The notes: generated from the letters alone by a model not told the origin. Counted from the first letter of the stretch, positions 14,719-24,241 are shown. The stretch: 26,567 bases of DNA from an uncultured bacterium (GCA_905215035.1 CAJMOJ010000027.1:1-26567), one strand, 5' to 3'. Numbers and translations are program-made.

Positions 14719-16191
14719 ATGGATCTAACTGAAAAATGGTATCTCTTATTTAATAAGCCAGTACCTAATATGATCTTACGTATTCTTATTATGACCTTTG
14801 GTATGGCATGGATGGCATTTGCCATCGCACTTACACGATCAACGGGTCTCGGCACCTCCCCTATTTCTTGTGTCCCAACCACCCTTTCTTTTATTACCGG
14901 CTTATCACTGGGTACGTGGTCTTTCATTGTTAATGTAATCTTTATTGCAACGCAAGCAATTTTGCTACGACGTGATTTCAAACCGATCCAATTGCTTCAA
15001 ATCCCTATTGTTTTTGTTTTTTCGGTCATGATTGATGTCTTTGTTCCCCTAACCGATCAATTTCCTATGCCTAATTATGCAATCCAAGTATGCTGGAGTG
15101 TAGCTGGCTGCATTTGTATCGCTTTTGGAGTTTTTCTGACCGTCAAAGCAAGCCTTATTACACTTCCTGGTGAAGGTATAACCCTTGCTATTACCAAGGT
15201 AATCAATAAGCCTTTCCCAAAGGTCAAATTGACCTTTGATTTTAGCAATGTTGTTTTGGCTATCATTCTTTCACTCGTCTTTATGGGAGGTCTCTACGGT
15301 GTTCGCGAAGGAACGCTCATATCAGCTTGCGCGGGTGTTGTTGTTGGATTTTTCAATAGAGTCATGCCTCATTTTGAACGTTTTTGTCCTATCGAAGGAC
15401 ATATCACTCTTACTTCAGCAACAATCGCTTCTCCTGATCAAGACACTGTATCTGATCAAAATACACCGCGCACAACCCCAGCACCGTTTACAGGCTCTCC
15501 TACAAAAGAACCGGCTCCTTCATCCCTTACCTCAACTAACACTGCTTCAACTAAGCCGTTAGTCATCACTATCTCACGTGAATATGGATCAGGTGGTCGT
15601 CTTGTTGGCCATGCTCTTGGAAAAGTTCTCAACATTCCTGTGTATGACGAAGCATTAATCGAAATGACCGCAAAAGAAACAGGCATGACACCTGAATACG
15701 TTAAAGCACATGGTGAATCAGTTCGTCGAGGCCTACTCTATAGTCTCTACATGCAAAACTATGAATACATTGGAGAGCAGCCTTCGGAATTTGACACGCT
15801 CTATTTAGGACAAGCACATACGATTACTAAACTTGCCGACCAAGGAAGTTGTGTAATTGTTGGGCGTTGTGCAAATTCTATTCTTGCAAGCCGTCCCAAT
15901 GTCTTTAATGTCTACATCCATGCTCCCCTGCAAGCACGACTTGAACGCGTCATGGAGCGTAATAATCTTGATCGTGATGCCGCACTTGAAAGAATCGACC
16001 GCATCGACAAAGAGCGCGCCGCACATACTAAACTCTATGCAGGGCAAACATGGGGAGATGTCGATAATTATCATCTTGCACTTGATTCCTCACTTGCCCC
16101 ACTCGATGGAATTGCAAATATAATTGCCCGAATTGCAACTCGGGCACCTATTGTCCCTACGGCAACAAAAGACAATATCGAAGCTCGCTAG
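14719..16191 (+). CDS. YitT-type membrane protein fused to cytidylate-kinase-like domain
   Basis: 490-residue two-part protein. Residues 1-225 are a YczE/YyaS/YitT-type membrane domain with about five hydrophobic segments (19-40, 65-83, 93-111, 122-143, 176-193) and the loop STGLGTSP (41-48). A Pro/Thr/Ser-rich linker spans about 232-280. Residues 281-480 match the cytidylate-kinase-like AAA family: P-loop variant SREYGSGG (286-293), VIVGRCAN (379-386), an R-rich lid near 410-435 and YAGQTWGDVDNYHLALDSS (440-458). The substrate is unknown; the membrane half may transport and the kinase half phosphorylate. ATG 14719 has GAGGG 7-11 nt upstream. It does not replace housekeeping cmk, whose P-loop differs. 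Confidence 0.82.
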   Translation: MDLTEKWYLLFNKPVPNMILRILIMTFGMAWMAFAIALTRSTGLGTSPISCVPTTLSFITGLSLGTWSFIVNVIFIATQAILLRRDFKPIQLLQIPIVFVFSVMIDVFVPLTDQFPMPNYAIQVCWSVAGCICIAFGVFLTVKASLITLPGEGITLAITKVINKPFPKVKLTFDFSNVVLAIILSLVFMGGLYGVREGTLISACAGVVVGFFNRVMPHFERFCPIEGHITLTSATIASPDQDTVSDQNTPRTTPAPFTGSPTKEPAPSSLTSTNTASTKPLVITISREYGSGGRLVGHALGKVLNIPVYDEALIEMTAKETGMTPEYVKAHGESVRRGLLYSLYMQNYEYIGEQPSEFDTLYLGQAHTITKLADQGSCVIVGRCANSILASRPNVFNVYIHAPLQARLERVMERNNLDRDAALERIDRIDKERAAHTKLYAGQTWGDVDNYHLALDSSLAPLDGIANIIARIATRAPIVPTATKDNIEAR

Positions 16192-16254
16192 ACACAATAT
16201 GATTTACACTATGTGCTATGCCTTTATAGCAAGCACTTATACACTTCATCATGT

Positions 16255-16283
16255 TCGATGCGTCTCTCTATAGCATGCATCGA
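16255..16283 (+). repeat. 7-bp inverted repeat in gltX leader
   Basis: TCGATGC (16255-16261) and GCATCGA (16277-16283) pair with a 15-nt loop, ending 26 nt before the gltX ATG. A smaller hairpin, TGCTAT/ATAGCA (16214-16231), lies upstream. There is no T-box-like specifier or antiterminator. Function unknown. Confidence 0.35.
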
Positions 16284-16308
16284 GCGTGTCTTATTTGAAA
16301 GGACTATT

Positions 16309-17802
16309 ATGAGTGACCAGCGACCTGTGCGTGTCCGCTTTGCCCCATCGCCTACAGGAGAACTCCATATTGGTGGCGCACGTACCGCTATTTATAACTG
16401 GGCTTTTGCACGTGCAAACAATGGAACATTTGTTTTGCGTATTGAAGATACTGATCCTGAGCGCTCCACTGAAGCCAATAAGCAAATTATCTTACGAGCT
16501 CTCCACTGGCTTGGTCTTGACTGGGATGAGGGACCTGAAGTTGGTGGCAACTTTGGACCGTATCTCCAGACAGAACGTTTCGATACGTATACCGCTGCGC
16601 TTGAGGTGCTAAAAGAAAAAGGAGCCGTATATCCTTGTTTTTGCACTAAAGAAGAACTTGATGCTAAACGCGAAGCTGCCAATACAACTGAGGGTGGTTA
16701 TGCGGGGTATGATCGCACCTGCCGCTCACTTGATCCCGCTGAAGCACAGCGTCGTATTGATGCCGGAGAGCCTCATGTATGGCGCTTAAAAGTCCCTCTG
16801 GATCATGGTCCTATTGAATTTGACGATGCGGTCTATGGACCTATGAGTTTTCCTGCTGATGTCATGGATGACATGATTATCGTACGCACTGACGGCACAC
16901 CAACCTATAATTTTGCCGTTGTCTGTGATGATGCCAATATGGAAATCACCCATGTCATCCGTGGCGATGATCACCTTTCAAATACACCACGTCAAATCCT
17001 GATCTACGAGGCATTGGGCTATCCTATTCCGGTATTTGCGCACCTCTCAATGATTTTAGGTCCTGACGGCAAGAAACTTTCAAAACGCAGGAATGCTACA
17101 AGTGTTGAGCAATACAAAGATATGGGATATCTGCCTGATGCCCTCATCAATTTCTTAGCATTACTTGGATGGTCTCTTGACGGTGAGACAACTATCATCC
17201 CGCCTGAGGTATTAGCAGGCGAATTTAGTCTTGATCGCATCACGAAAAAAGACGCTATTTTCGACGAGCAAAAGCTTGATTGGATGAACGCTGAATACAT
17301 CAAGATGCTTGAGCCCGATGCTTGGGTTGATGTGGTTGCTCCATTCCTGATCGAAGCAGGCCTCACCACCCAAGAGGCAATTGATGCTGATCGTGCTTGG
17401 TATGCAGCCCTTTATCCACTTGTCGCTGAACGCCTCAAGCGTCTTACTGAAGCGCCCGAGAAACTTGCCTTTCTTTTTGATGGGCCAATTGTTCACCTGG
17501 ATGAAAAAAGTGTACAGAAAAACTTATTAAAAGAAGGATGCCGTGCAGAAGAAGTTCTCCGTGCAGCGCGAGACATCTTAGCGGACGCATCAATTGAATG
17601 GGCTTGCGATCCTCTCCAAGATCGTTGTTATGAACTTACTGAAAAGCTTGATCTTAAGCCAAAATTCATCTTTCAACCCATTCGTGTTGCAGTGACTGGT
17701 TCACAAGTCTCTCCTCCGCTTTTTGAATCCATTGAACTTATGAAGCGTGAAGATGTTCTTGCTCGCATTGATTACACGCTTGATACCGTATTTGGTTCAT
17801 AA
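16309..17802 (+). CDS. gltX: glutamyl-tRNA synthetase
   Basis: 497-residue class I aminoacyl-tRNA synthetase that charges tRNA with glutamate in the cytosol. The HIGH-type signature HIGG is at 20-23 within RFAPSPTGELHIGG, and the KMSKS-type signature KLSKR at 256-260. Cys110, Cys112 and Cys138 (CFC and YDRTC) form the zinc-binding site of bacterial GluRS. The anticodon-binding region extends through the C-terminal third. Length is standard (about 470-500). I chose ATG 16309 because AAAGGA lies 5 nt upstream and the family N-terminus begins here; the open frame extends upstream to 16213 but those 32 residues have no support. The ferredoxin gene follows after 22 nt. Confidence 0.97.
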   Translation: MSDQRPVRVRFAPSPTGELHIGGARTAIYNWAFARANNGTFVLRIEDTDPERSTEANKQIILRALHWLGLDWDEGPEVGGNFGPYLQTERFDTYTAALEVLKEKGAVYPCFCTKEELDAKREAANTTEGGYAGYDRTCRSLDPAEAQRRIDAGEPHVWRLKVPLDHGPIEFDDAVYGPMSFPADVMDDMIIVRTDGTPTYNFAVVCDDANMEITHVIRGDDHLSNTPRQILIYEALGYPIPVFAHLSMILGPDGKKLSKRRNATSVEQYKDMGYLPDALINFLALLGWSLDGETTIIPPEVLAGEFSLDRITKKDAIFDEQKLDWMNAEYIKMLEPDAWVDVVAPFLIEAGLTTQEAIDADRAWYAALYPLVAERLKRLTEAPEKLAFLFDGPIVHLDEKSVQKNLLKEGCRAEEVLRAARDILADASIEWACDPLQDRCYELTEKLDLKPKFIFQPIRVAVTGSQVSPPLFESIELMKREDVLARIDYTLDTVFGS

Positions 17803-17824
17803 ACACTTGACGTAGAGGTATTTT

Positions 17825-18964
17825 ATGAACAATCAGGAACCTCATATCGAAATACCTTCTTCTGATCACGAAGAAGAATTTACCTATGAGGTTCCTTTGG
17901 TTCCAGAGCCAGAGTTTATCCCTCACATTGAGCGCGATGCACTAGGCGTTGTTGCAAGCTATTGCACGCGTAAAGCAGAAACTGATTGTGAGCGTTGCAT
18001 CGCCGTGTGTCCCCATGACGCCCTCACAATTGGATCCAACAACACACCCATCCTTAACGAAGAAGTCTGTACACGTTGTGGACTTTGCCAAGGAGTATGT
18101 GATGCCTTTTGCACAACCCGCATCACCTACGAAGACCTCCTCAAACATGTGCGCAATCTTGCCGCAAATGACACACCCGTACACTTTACCTGCGCTGAAC
18201 ATGTGTCGGTAGGAGAAACACCTGCCTACAATGTGATTACTCTTCCTTGCATTGGAGCGCTCGCCCCTGAGTTTTGGACAATCTGTTTGCGTGAAGGAAT
18301 CCACATCATCCTCCATATTGATTTTGAATTTTGTGAAACCTGTTTTGCTGCAGGATCTCTTGCCTCATCGCTTTTCTCTTCTGCACTTGATTTGGCTCAA
18401 CAGTGGAGCGGAAAGGAAATTCAAACCGAATCATCTTATCCCCTTGAAGGCACCATTTGGGATACCTTATTGGATGGCGATGGATCAGATAGACGTAACA
18501 CCCTTGCTACTATGACAACAAGCGGTATCGACATCGCAACAGGAGATTATCGACGTCGTAACTCGCAATCAGCAGTACGCGAATATGAAGAGAATCGTGA
18601 ACGAGTGCGCGCACGCGGGTATCTCAATACTGATTCTGCTTTAATGTTTAGTGCCTCAATCGGAGAAGGGGTAAAAAAACTTGAACGACCGCGCTTAAAA
18701 ACGCTTGTAGAAAGCGTAATTTCACATCCTGAAGGTGCAGTGCGCATTACTCGTTGGTTTGCTATCACGAATCCGCAAGCTTGCATAGGCTGCGAGACCT
18801 GCATACGACAATGCCCTACCGGAGCGCGTTATCGTGATGACGAGCATACTTATACACTCACTGATCCAAAAAAATGTATTGCTTGCGGTGCTTGTATATC
18901 TGCTTGCACGCAAAATGCTATCGACTACATTGAAGGCAATGCTGCCTGGTTTCTAGACGAATAA
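17825..18964 (+). CDS. four-cluster ferredoxin protein with MvhD-like centre
   Basis: 379-residue iron-sulfur protein. Two cysteine sets are at the N-terminus (47, 55, 58, 62 and 82, 85, 88, 92, with C96 nearby) and two at the C-terminus (320, 323, 326, 330 and 351, 354, 357, 361), each suited to a [4Fe-4S] cluster. The centre, about 118-180, has FTCAEH, LPCIGALAPEF and FEFCETCFAAG, with cysteines 123, 142, 154, 170 and 173, resembling the delta subunit (MvhD) of heterodisulfide-reductase complexes. This suggests electron transfer between a redox enzyme and another carrier; no partner enzyme is in the window. AGAGGT precedes ATG 17825. It lies 22 nt after gltX and 10 nt before a thioesterase gene. 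Confidence 0.8.
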   Translation: MNNQEPHIEIPSSDHEEEFTYEVPLVPEPEFIPHIERDALGVVASYCTRKAETDCERCIAVCPHDALTIGSNNTPILNEEVCTRCGLCQGVCDAFCTTRITYEDLLKHVRNLAANDTPVHFTCAEHVSVGETPAYNVITLPCIGALAPEFWTICLREGIHIILHIDFEFCETCFAAGSLASSLFSSALDLAQQWSGKEIQTESSYPLEGTIWDTLLDGDGSDRRNTLATMTTSGIDIATGDYRRRNSQSAVREYEENRERVRARGYLNTDSALMFSASIGEGVKKLERPRLKTLVESVISHPEGAVRITRWFAITNPQACIGCETCIRQCPTGARYRDDEHTYTLTDPKKCIACGACISACTQNAIDYIEGNAAWFLDE

Positions 18965-18974
18965 GGTAAAAACA

Positions 18975-19376
18975 ATGCTTGATGAACACGCCACATTAGA
19001 AGAACTGCAAACCTATTTTGGTAAGGACACGTTTGCCAACAATGCAGGATGCACCATTATTGAAGCGCGTCCCCATCATGCAGTATGTGAGCTACCCATC
19101 AAGTCTCACGTATTAAATGCACGAGGCACGGTTATGGGCGGTGCAATTTTTACCTTGGCTGATTTTACTATGGCGGTTGCTGCAAATCTTGATAATCGTC
19201 CCACTGTCTCAGTTGATTGCACAATACGATTTTTAACATCATCTCGAGGGTCAAAACTTATTGCAACGTGTGATCTTGATAAAGATGGAAAGACCTTAGC
19301 GTTTTATACCGTAGAAATAACCGATGATTTAGGAAAGATAATTGCTTCATTTACCGCAACAGCAAGCCACATTTAG
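18975..19376 (+). CDS. PaaI-type hotdog thioesterase
   Basis: 133-residue hotdog-fold protein of the PaaI/YbgC acyl-CoA thioesterase group. The region from VLNARGTVMGGAIFTLADFTMA (56-77), with its G-T-x-x-G-G signature and Asp in the ADF turn, matches the active-site helix of PaaI-like thioesterases. The following strands VSVDCTIRFL and TLAFYTVEITDDLGKIIASFTATA fit the fold. Such enzymes hydrolyse CoA thioesters; the acyl group is not predictable. ATG 18975 has AAGGT 7-11 nt upstream. It is probably cotranscribed with the ferredoxin gene, 10 nt away. Confidence 0.88.
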   Translation: MLDEHATLEELQTYFGKDTFANNAGCTIIEARPHHAVCELPIKSHVLNARGTVMGGAIFTLADFTMAVAANLDNRPTVSVDCTIRFLTSSRGSKLIATCDLDKDGKTLAFYTVEITDDLGKIIASFTATASHI

Positions 19377-19430
19377 CCTTCTTTCCACAATTTTTCACCT
19401 TCCTTTTACCACGCCCCAAACTAAGAAAGA

Positions 19431-20603
19431 ATGGTACATCTTATGACTCAGCCCCCTACACCCCCTACACTCCCTACACCCCCTACACCACCAGTACCTG
19501 CCACACCACCTACTCCTGTACCTCCGGCGCCTCAACAACCCTACACACAACAACCTCAACCACCGCAACCACCCTACACACAGCAATCCCAACAACCTTA
19601 CGAACAAAGCTCTTACAACCCGCCCTACACGTATGGCCAAGATCCTTACACACAATCACAACAACCCTATGGACAACAACCCTATGCACAGCAGCCTTAT
19701 GCACAACAACCGCAGCCACCCTATGGGCAGCCACCGATACCGCCCATGCCGCCTGCTCCACAACAACAGCCATCAGGCTCTCATAATGGCTGCCTGATCG
19801 CTACAGTTATTGTTGCTATCGTTGCAGTTGTAATTACCCTTGGCGGATGTGTTGCTTGTAGTGTAATGGGTGCTGCTCTGCTTGACGAAACTCCTTCAAC
19901 AACAACACAGCGTTTTGACTCCGATGATCAAGATTTAGCGCAAGAAGATCTCAATGCAGATCTTATCGATTTTTTTGATCTTGATGCCGATCCTGCAAAA
20001 CCACTCTCAGCACAGAATTTAGAGACTATCCAGAAAAAATTTGATGAACTTGGACTGAACACTGATGATGCAAAAGGAAGCATCAAGCCAGGCGTTTATG
20101 TTATCGGACAAAACTTAGATGCGGGAAGTTACTGGATGTATGGCAATGATGCAACACTGTCATATTATTTCTTGCTTAAGGCAACAGATGACAATGCAGC
20201 CTTAGCCGATCGCACCTATAACGTTGAGGGTATCAACAATTATTACGGACACAACATTATAGAGCTTGAAGCAGGCGATGCGCTTATTGTCATTAATGAG
20301 GATGGCATGATACCTCTTTCAGAAATGAAAGAGACATTTAGTGATCCTTACCTTCCTGGAGTCTATCGCGTAGGAATTGATATCCCTGCAGGAACCTACT
20401 ATGTGAGCCCCTACAAAGACAACAACTACTATGCCGTTTTTGTCATGGATGACTGGGATCCAAACGATCCCACCATTTTAGCTATGACTTATGACGAAGA
20501 AGAACTCGGAAGTGTTACGCTTCACGACGGCGAATATGTTGAACTTTTTAACGTCACCTTAAGTAAAGATAAAACGATCGGCACAAAAGGGCCTGTTGTA
20601 TAG
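19431..20603 (+). CDS. proline-rich membrane-anchored protein with GxYxVGxDIPAGxY repeats
   Basis: 390-residue protein in three parts. Residues 1-118 are Pro/Gln/Tyr-rich with QQPY and PPTPP repeats and no charge pattern of a signal peptide. One hydrophobic segment lies at about 120-150. The outer part has two related repeats of about 75 residues beginning at 216 (PGVYVIGQNLDAGSYW) and 305 (PYLPGVYRVGIDIPAGTYYV). The GxYxVGxDIPAGxY motif recurs in actinobacterial surface and secreted proteins of unknown role. The likely topology is a cytoplasmic Pro/Gln-rich tail with an extracellular repeat domain. The start is uncertain: ATG 19431 and ATG 19443 both lack a good ribosome site, and 19443 may be the true one. 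Confidence 0.75.
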   Translation: MVHLMTQPPTPPTLPTPPTPPVPATPPTPVPPAPQQPYTQQPQPPQPPYTQQSQQPYEQSSYNPPYTYGQDPYTQSQQPYGQQPYAQQPYAQQPQPPYGQPPIPPMPPAPQQQPSGSHNGCLIATVIVAIVAVVITLGGCVACSVMGAALLDETPSTTTQRFDSDDQDLAQEDLNADLIDFFDLDADPAKPLSAQNLETIQKKFDELGLNTDDAKGSIKPGVYVIGQNLDAGSYWMYGNDATLSYYFLLKATDDNAALADRTYNVEGINNYYGHNIIELEAGDALIVINEDGMIPLSEMKETFSDPYLPGVYRVGIDIPAGTYYVSPYKDNNYYAVFVMDDWDPNDPTILAMTYDEEELGSVTLHDGEYVELFNVTLSKDKTIGTKGPVV

Positions 20604-20723
20604 CCCAAAGAGCGTGATACATACAACGTACACCCACAGTACGCAACGGGTACTCAGTGCGTGCATCCATCAAGCATGTGCATTGTCGGTTAAACCTTGC
20701 GCATCACGTTTACGCTTCAGAGT

Positions 20724-23700
20724 CTACGCATCAAAAAGACTACTGATATAGGCATATATTGCAGTGAGCGTTGATCCATCGTCAGACTCACCAATTACTC
20801 GTAGCGGAACCGTAAGTTTCTTCTTGTCCTCAAGATATCTTCCACCCCTACGACGTAAGCTTGAAGCAAAGGAACGCGACACGCTAATAGGATCAATTAC
20901 CACTTTACCGCCCGTTACCGAAATGGTTTTGATGCCGTGCTGATGAGCAAGTGCTTTGAGGCGAGCTTTATCAAATAAATTAATAGTAGCCGCAGGCATT
21001 TCACCGTGCTTCGCGATGAGCTCTTCCTGTAGTGCATCAACCACCTCAACCTCATCAGCTGAAGCAAGTTTTCGATAATACAGCACGCGTTCATCAGTAT
21101 CAGGAACATATTCTTCAGGAATATAGGTGTGATCGGGCACATTAATGACAATGTCTGAAAGTGCTGGAGGTAGCATATCGCCCTCTTTTATTGTGCCCTC
21201 GCGTGCCAAATTGACTGCTTGCGCAAGCATTTGTGCAAATAAATCAAAACCGACTGCACTCATATTGCCTGATTGTTCAGCACCCAAAATAGAGCCAGCA
21301 CCGCGAATCTCAAGATCGCGCATGGCAACGCGCATGCCACTTCCCAGATCCGTGTTTTCATTGATAGCGGTAAGGCGAGCCATAGCCTCTTCAGTAAGCG
21401 GAATGGAATCTGGGAACAAGAAGTAGGCATATGCCTGTGTTGATGAGCGACCCACACGCCCTTTGAGCTGGTACATCTGAGCTAAACCTAAGCGCTGTGA
21501 GTCTTCAATTATCAGCGTGTTGGTGTGCGGATTATCGATACCTGACTCAATAATAGTTGTTGCGACCAACACATCAATACTGCCCGCCGAAAAGTCCTCC
21601 ATAACCCGCTCCAGTTGCTCTTTTGTCATCTGACCATGAGCAACTCCCACACGCGCTTCAGCTGCTGCTGCCTGCACGCGTTTAACCGCTTCTTCAATCG
21701 AGCGCACCCTATTAGAAACGTAATAAACCTGCCCCTTACGATCAAGTTCACGGCGAATCGCATCGGACACAATATCAGGATCCCACTCCCCTACATGCAC
21801 CGATACCGGCCTGCGCTCATCAGGCGGCGTCATAATAAGCGACATATCACGCACACCTGAAAGTCCCATCTGCATAGTTCGTGGGATAGGTGTAGCCGAA
21901 AGCGTCAAAACATCAATAGATTCACGCATGGATTTAAGCTGCTCTTTGTGCGCTACACCAAAACGCTGCTCTTCATCAATAATAACGAGCCCAAGATCTT
22001 TTGGGTTTACATCACGCGAAAGGAGGCGATGAGTTCCAATAAGTACATCGACTTCTCCATCGGAAAAATCAGCTAACGTTTTCTTTTGTTGAGCGGGAGT
22101 TCTGAAACGCGAGAGCACATCAACACGCACATCAAACGGATCAAAACGATCCTTAAACGTGGTGTAGTGCTGTTGTGCCAAAATAGTCGTTGGGCACAAT
22201 ACCATCACTTGTTTGTGATCTTGCGTTGCCTTAAAAGCAGCACGAAGCGCCACCTCAGTCTTACCAAAACCAACATCACCACATACCAAACGATCCATGG
22301 GATGGCTTGATTGCATATCTGCTTTGATGTCCGCAATTGCTGCTAGCTGGTCAGGGGTTTCTTGGTAAGGAAACGAATCTTCCATCTCCTTTTGCCAGAT
22401 GGTGTCTTCATGATAGCGATATCCTTGCGTTGCCGCACGACGCGTATATACATCCACCAGATCAAACGCGAGCTTTTTAGTAGCCTTGCGCGCTTTAGAC
22501 ATCGCACGCGACCAATCGGTTGTATTCAAACGGGTGAGTCTTGGCGATGATCCTTCAGGTCCCACATAGCGCGTGACACGATCAAGTTGCTCAACAGGAA
22601 CGTAGAGCTTGTCACCTTCTGCATACTCTAAAAGCAAATAATCTCGCTCAGATCCGCCCGCATCTTGACGCACAATATCTTTAAAGAACGCCACGCCATG
22701 AGCAGCATGAACAACGTAATCGCCCGGTTTAAAGGGAAACGTAATGTCAGTTACATCAACGCGCTTAGTATGACGCAGCGCCATAGAACCTTGCGTGTCG
22801 GAAAGCGCAACCAACGCAAGGTGTGCCGCAGGAAAAATCATACCCAGCGGAATATCAACATCGACAATCGTAACGACACCACGTTTAATACGCTCAGGAA
22901 TATTGCCTTCAACATCTAAGTGCTCAACAAAACCTATACCATGATCTACAAGCGCCAACTTCATATCCTGGCGCGCTCTGAAGTTAGGTACCGAAAAGAC
23001 TACCGCCATACCGCCATCTGCTAGCGAACGCAAGCGCCCAAAAAGCTTATCGGGATTGCCTGCTACATCAACACGTTTGACCACCAATTCATCATCGAGC
23101 TGTGCGCCCACACGCATAATAGACACATATGTCGCACGTGGATTAGCACCAAAGTTGAGTTGTGTTGGCGCAACATACATGCTTTCAGGAACAATGCTGG
23201 TTCCCTGTGCCTGTTTGATGAGATCGTCATAGGCGTGCTGCGCATCGTCAAATAAACTGCGCGGCTCATTAAGGACAGTAAGAGCATTAGCGCAAATATA
23301 GTCACCTACCGTCTGTGTCTTTTCATAGAGATAAGGCATGAGTGCAAACGGGATTTGCTGTGAATCATCTTCTAAACGCTCGAGAAGTTCACGGAGCTGA
23401 GCATTCGTTTGTGCCGGAATGCGCAAACGCGCCTTAGCCTGCGCAATAGTTTTTCCGCTTTCCCTAAATTCGCGTACCGGATAAATCTCTATGGATTCAA
23501 GCGTAGAGATAAGCTGTCCTGTTGTAGGAAGAAAACGACGAATCTCTTCAAGCTCATCGCCAAAAAAATCAAGACGAACAGGGAAGTCAAGATTGCCTGG
23601 CCATACATCAAGCGTACCACCATGCACTCCAAACGTACCGGGTCCATCAAGCGTAGTCGTATTTTCGTAACCCAAATCTACCAAGAAATCAGCAAGATCT

Positions 23701-24185
23701 GTGTAGTCTTCAATCCCTTCAATTACACCAGTAGCTAAATCCATTCCCGTAGCGAGCTCAAGCGGCTTTGCAGCAAGTTCACTTGCAGGAACAACACGAC
23801 GCAAAAGAGAACGCGCTGATGCCACAACAATGCACGTTTTGCCAGACTGGAGCGCCCAAAGAGCTTCAAGGCGATGAGCTATTGCTTTAGGATCAGAAGT
23901 GTCTGAAAGACTAAAATCATTGCTTGTGGTGTTTTCATAACGCAATACACGCTCTTCACCAACAAAAGCCCCAACGGTGCGTGCAAACACATCGGCGCCC
24001 TCTTCACCTGGTGTTACTACGAGTGTAGTTTGAGGCTTATGCGCAAAACGAGCCGCCACTAAAAAAGGACGTGCTGAAGATGCAACACCTAAGGTTGCAT
24101 CGGTATTCTGATCGAGTTTAGACCAGAATGTCTCGAGTGCGCCTGATCGCTCCAGATTAGTTGCAAGGGCATCAATCAACATCAT
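20724..24185 (-). CDS. mfd: transcription-repair coupling factor Mfd
   Basis: 1153-residue ATP-driven DNA translocase that releases stalled RNA polymerase and recruits UvrA. Order of parts: UvrB-like N-terminal region (1-360), RNA-polymerase-interacting CarD-like domain at about 485-545 (FKPGDYVVHAAHGVAFF), helicase motor with Walker A GDVGFGKTE (636-644) and DEEQRFG (737-743), SATPIPRT near 763, motif VI KGRVGRS in the second motor lobe, and the C-terminal TRCF domain. Length is typical for the family. ATG 24185 has AGGAG 8 nt upstream; the next codon is also ATG. It is convergent with the proline-rich gene across 120 nt and divergent from nth, another DNA repair gene. Confidence 0.97.
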   Translation of the reverse strand: MMLIDALATNLERSGALETFWSKLDQNTDATLGVASSARPFLVAARFAHKPQTTLVVTPGEEGADVFARTVGAFVGEERVLRYENTTSNDFSLSDTSDPKAIAHRLEALWALQSGKTCIVVASARSLLRRVVPASELAAKPLELATGMDLATGVIEGIEDYTDLADFLVDLGYENTTTLDGPGTFGVHGGTLDVWPGNLDFPVRLDFFGDELEEIRRFLPTTGQLISTLESIEIYPVREFRESGKTIAQAKARLRIPAQTNAQLRELLERLEDDSQQIPFALMPYLYEKTQTVGDYICANALTVLNEPRSLFDDAQHAYDDLIKQAQGTSIVPESMYVAPTQLNFGANPRATYVSIMRVGAQLDDELVVKRVDVAGNPDKLFGRLRSLADGGMAVVFSVPNFRARQDMKLALVDHGIGFVEHLDVEGNIPERIKRGVVTIVDVDIPLGMIFPAAHLALVALSDTQGSMALRHTKRVDVTDITFPFKPGDYVVHAAHGVAFFKDIVRQDAGGSERDYLLLEYAEGDKLYVPVEQLDRVTRYVGPEGSSPRLTRLNTTDWSRAMSKARKATKKLAFDLVDVYTRRAATQGYRYHEDTIWQKEMEDSFPYQETPDQLAAIADIKADMQSSHPMDRLVCGDVGFGKTEVALRAAFKATQDHKQVMVLCPTTILAQQHYTTFKDRFDPFDVRVDVLSRFRTPAQQKKTLADFSDGEVDVLIGTHRLLSRDVNPKDLGLVIIDEEQRFGVAHKEQLKSMRESIDVLTLSATPIPRTMQMGLSGVRDMSLIMTPPDERRPVSVHVGEWDPDIVSDAIRRELDRKGQVYYVSNRVRSIEEAVKRVQAAAAEARVGVAHGQMTKEQLERVMEDFSAGSIDVLVATTIIESGIDNPHTNTLIIEDSQRLGLAQMYQLKGRVGRSSTQAYAYFLFPDSIPLTEEAMARLTAINENTDLGSGMRVAMRDLEIRGAGSILGAEQSGNMSAVGFDLFAQMLAQAVNLAREGTIKEGDMLPPALSDIVINVPDHTYIPEEYVPDTDERVLYYRKLASADEVEVVDALQEELIAKHGEMPAATINLFDKARLKALAHQHGIKTISVTGGKVVIDPISVSRSFASSLRRRGGRYLEDKKKLTVPLRVIGESDDGSTLTAIYAYISSLFDA

Positions 24186-24204
24186 TGTAGTAACTCCTAA
24201 AGGA

Positions 24205-24217
24205 ACTCGTAACGAGT
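24205..24217. promoter_or_regulatory. 13-bp palindrome upstream of mfd
   Basis: ACTCGT-A-ACGAGT is a perfect 6-bp-arm palindrome centred at 24211, just upstream of the AGGAG ribosome site of mfd on the minus strand. It is a candidate operator or small leader hairpin; no protein is known for it. Confidence 0.35.
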
Positions 24218-24241
24218 GCCTTTTATAACTTTGCGTTTTGC

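Noticed and set aside
16213..16308. Upstream extension of the gltX frame
   Set aside because: The 32 extra residues have no ribosome site and no family match, while ATG 16309 has AAAGGA and begins the conserved N-terminus.
16192..16308. T-box leader for gltX
   Set aside because: No T-box sequence or terminator/antiterminator pair is visible, and only small hairpins exist.
19395..19773. Minus-strand Arg/Val-rich open frames
   Set aside because: Complement of the Pro/Gln-rich repeat of the membrane-anchored protein; composition artefact.
20604..20723. Terminator between the proline-rich gene and mfd
   Set aside because: Only scattered 5-6-bp inverted repeats with long spacers and no T-tract; nothing convincing.
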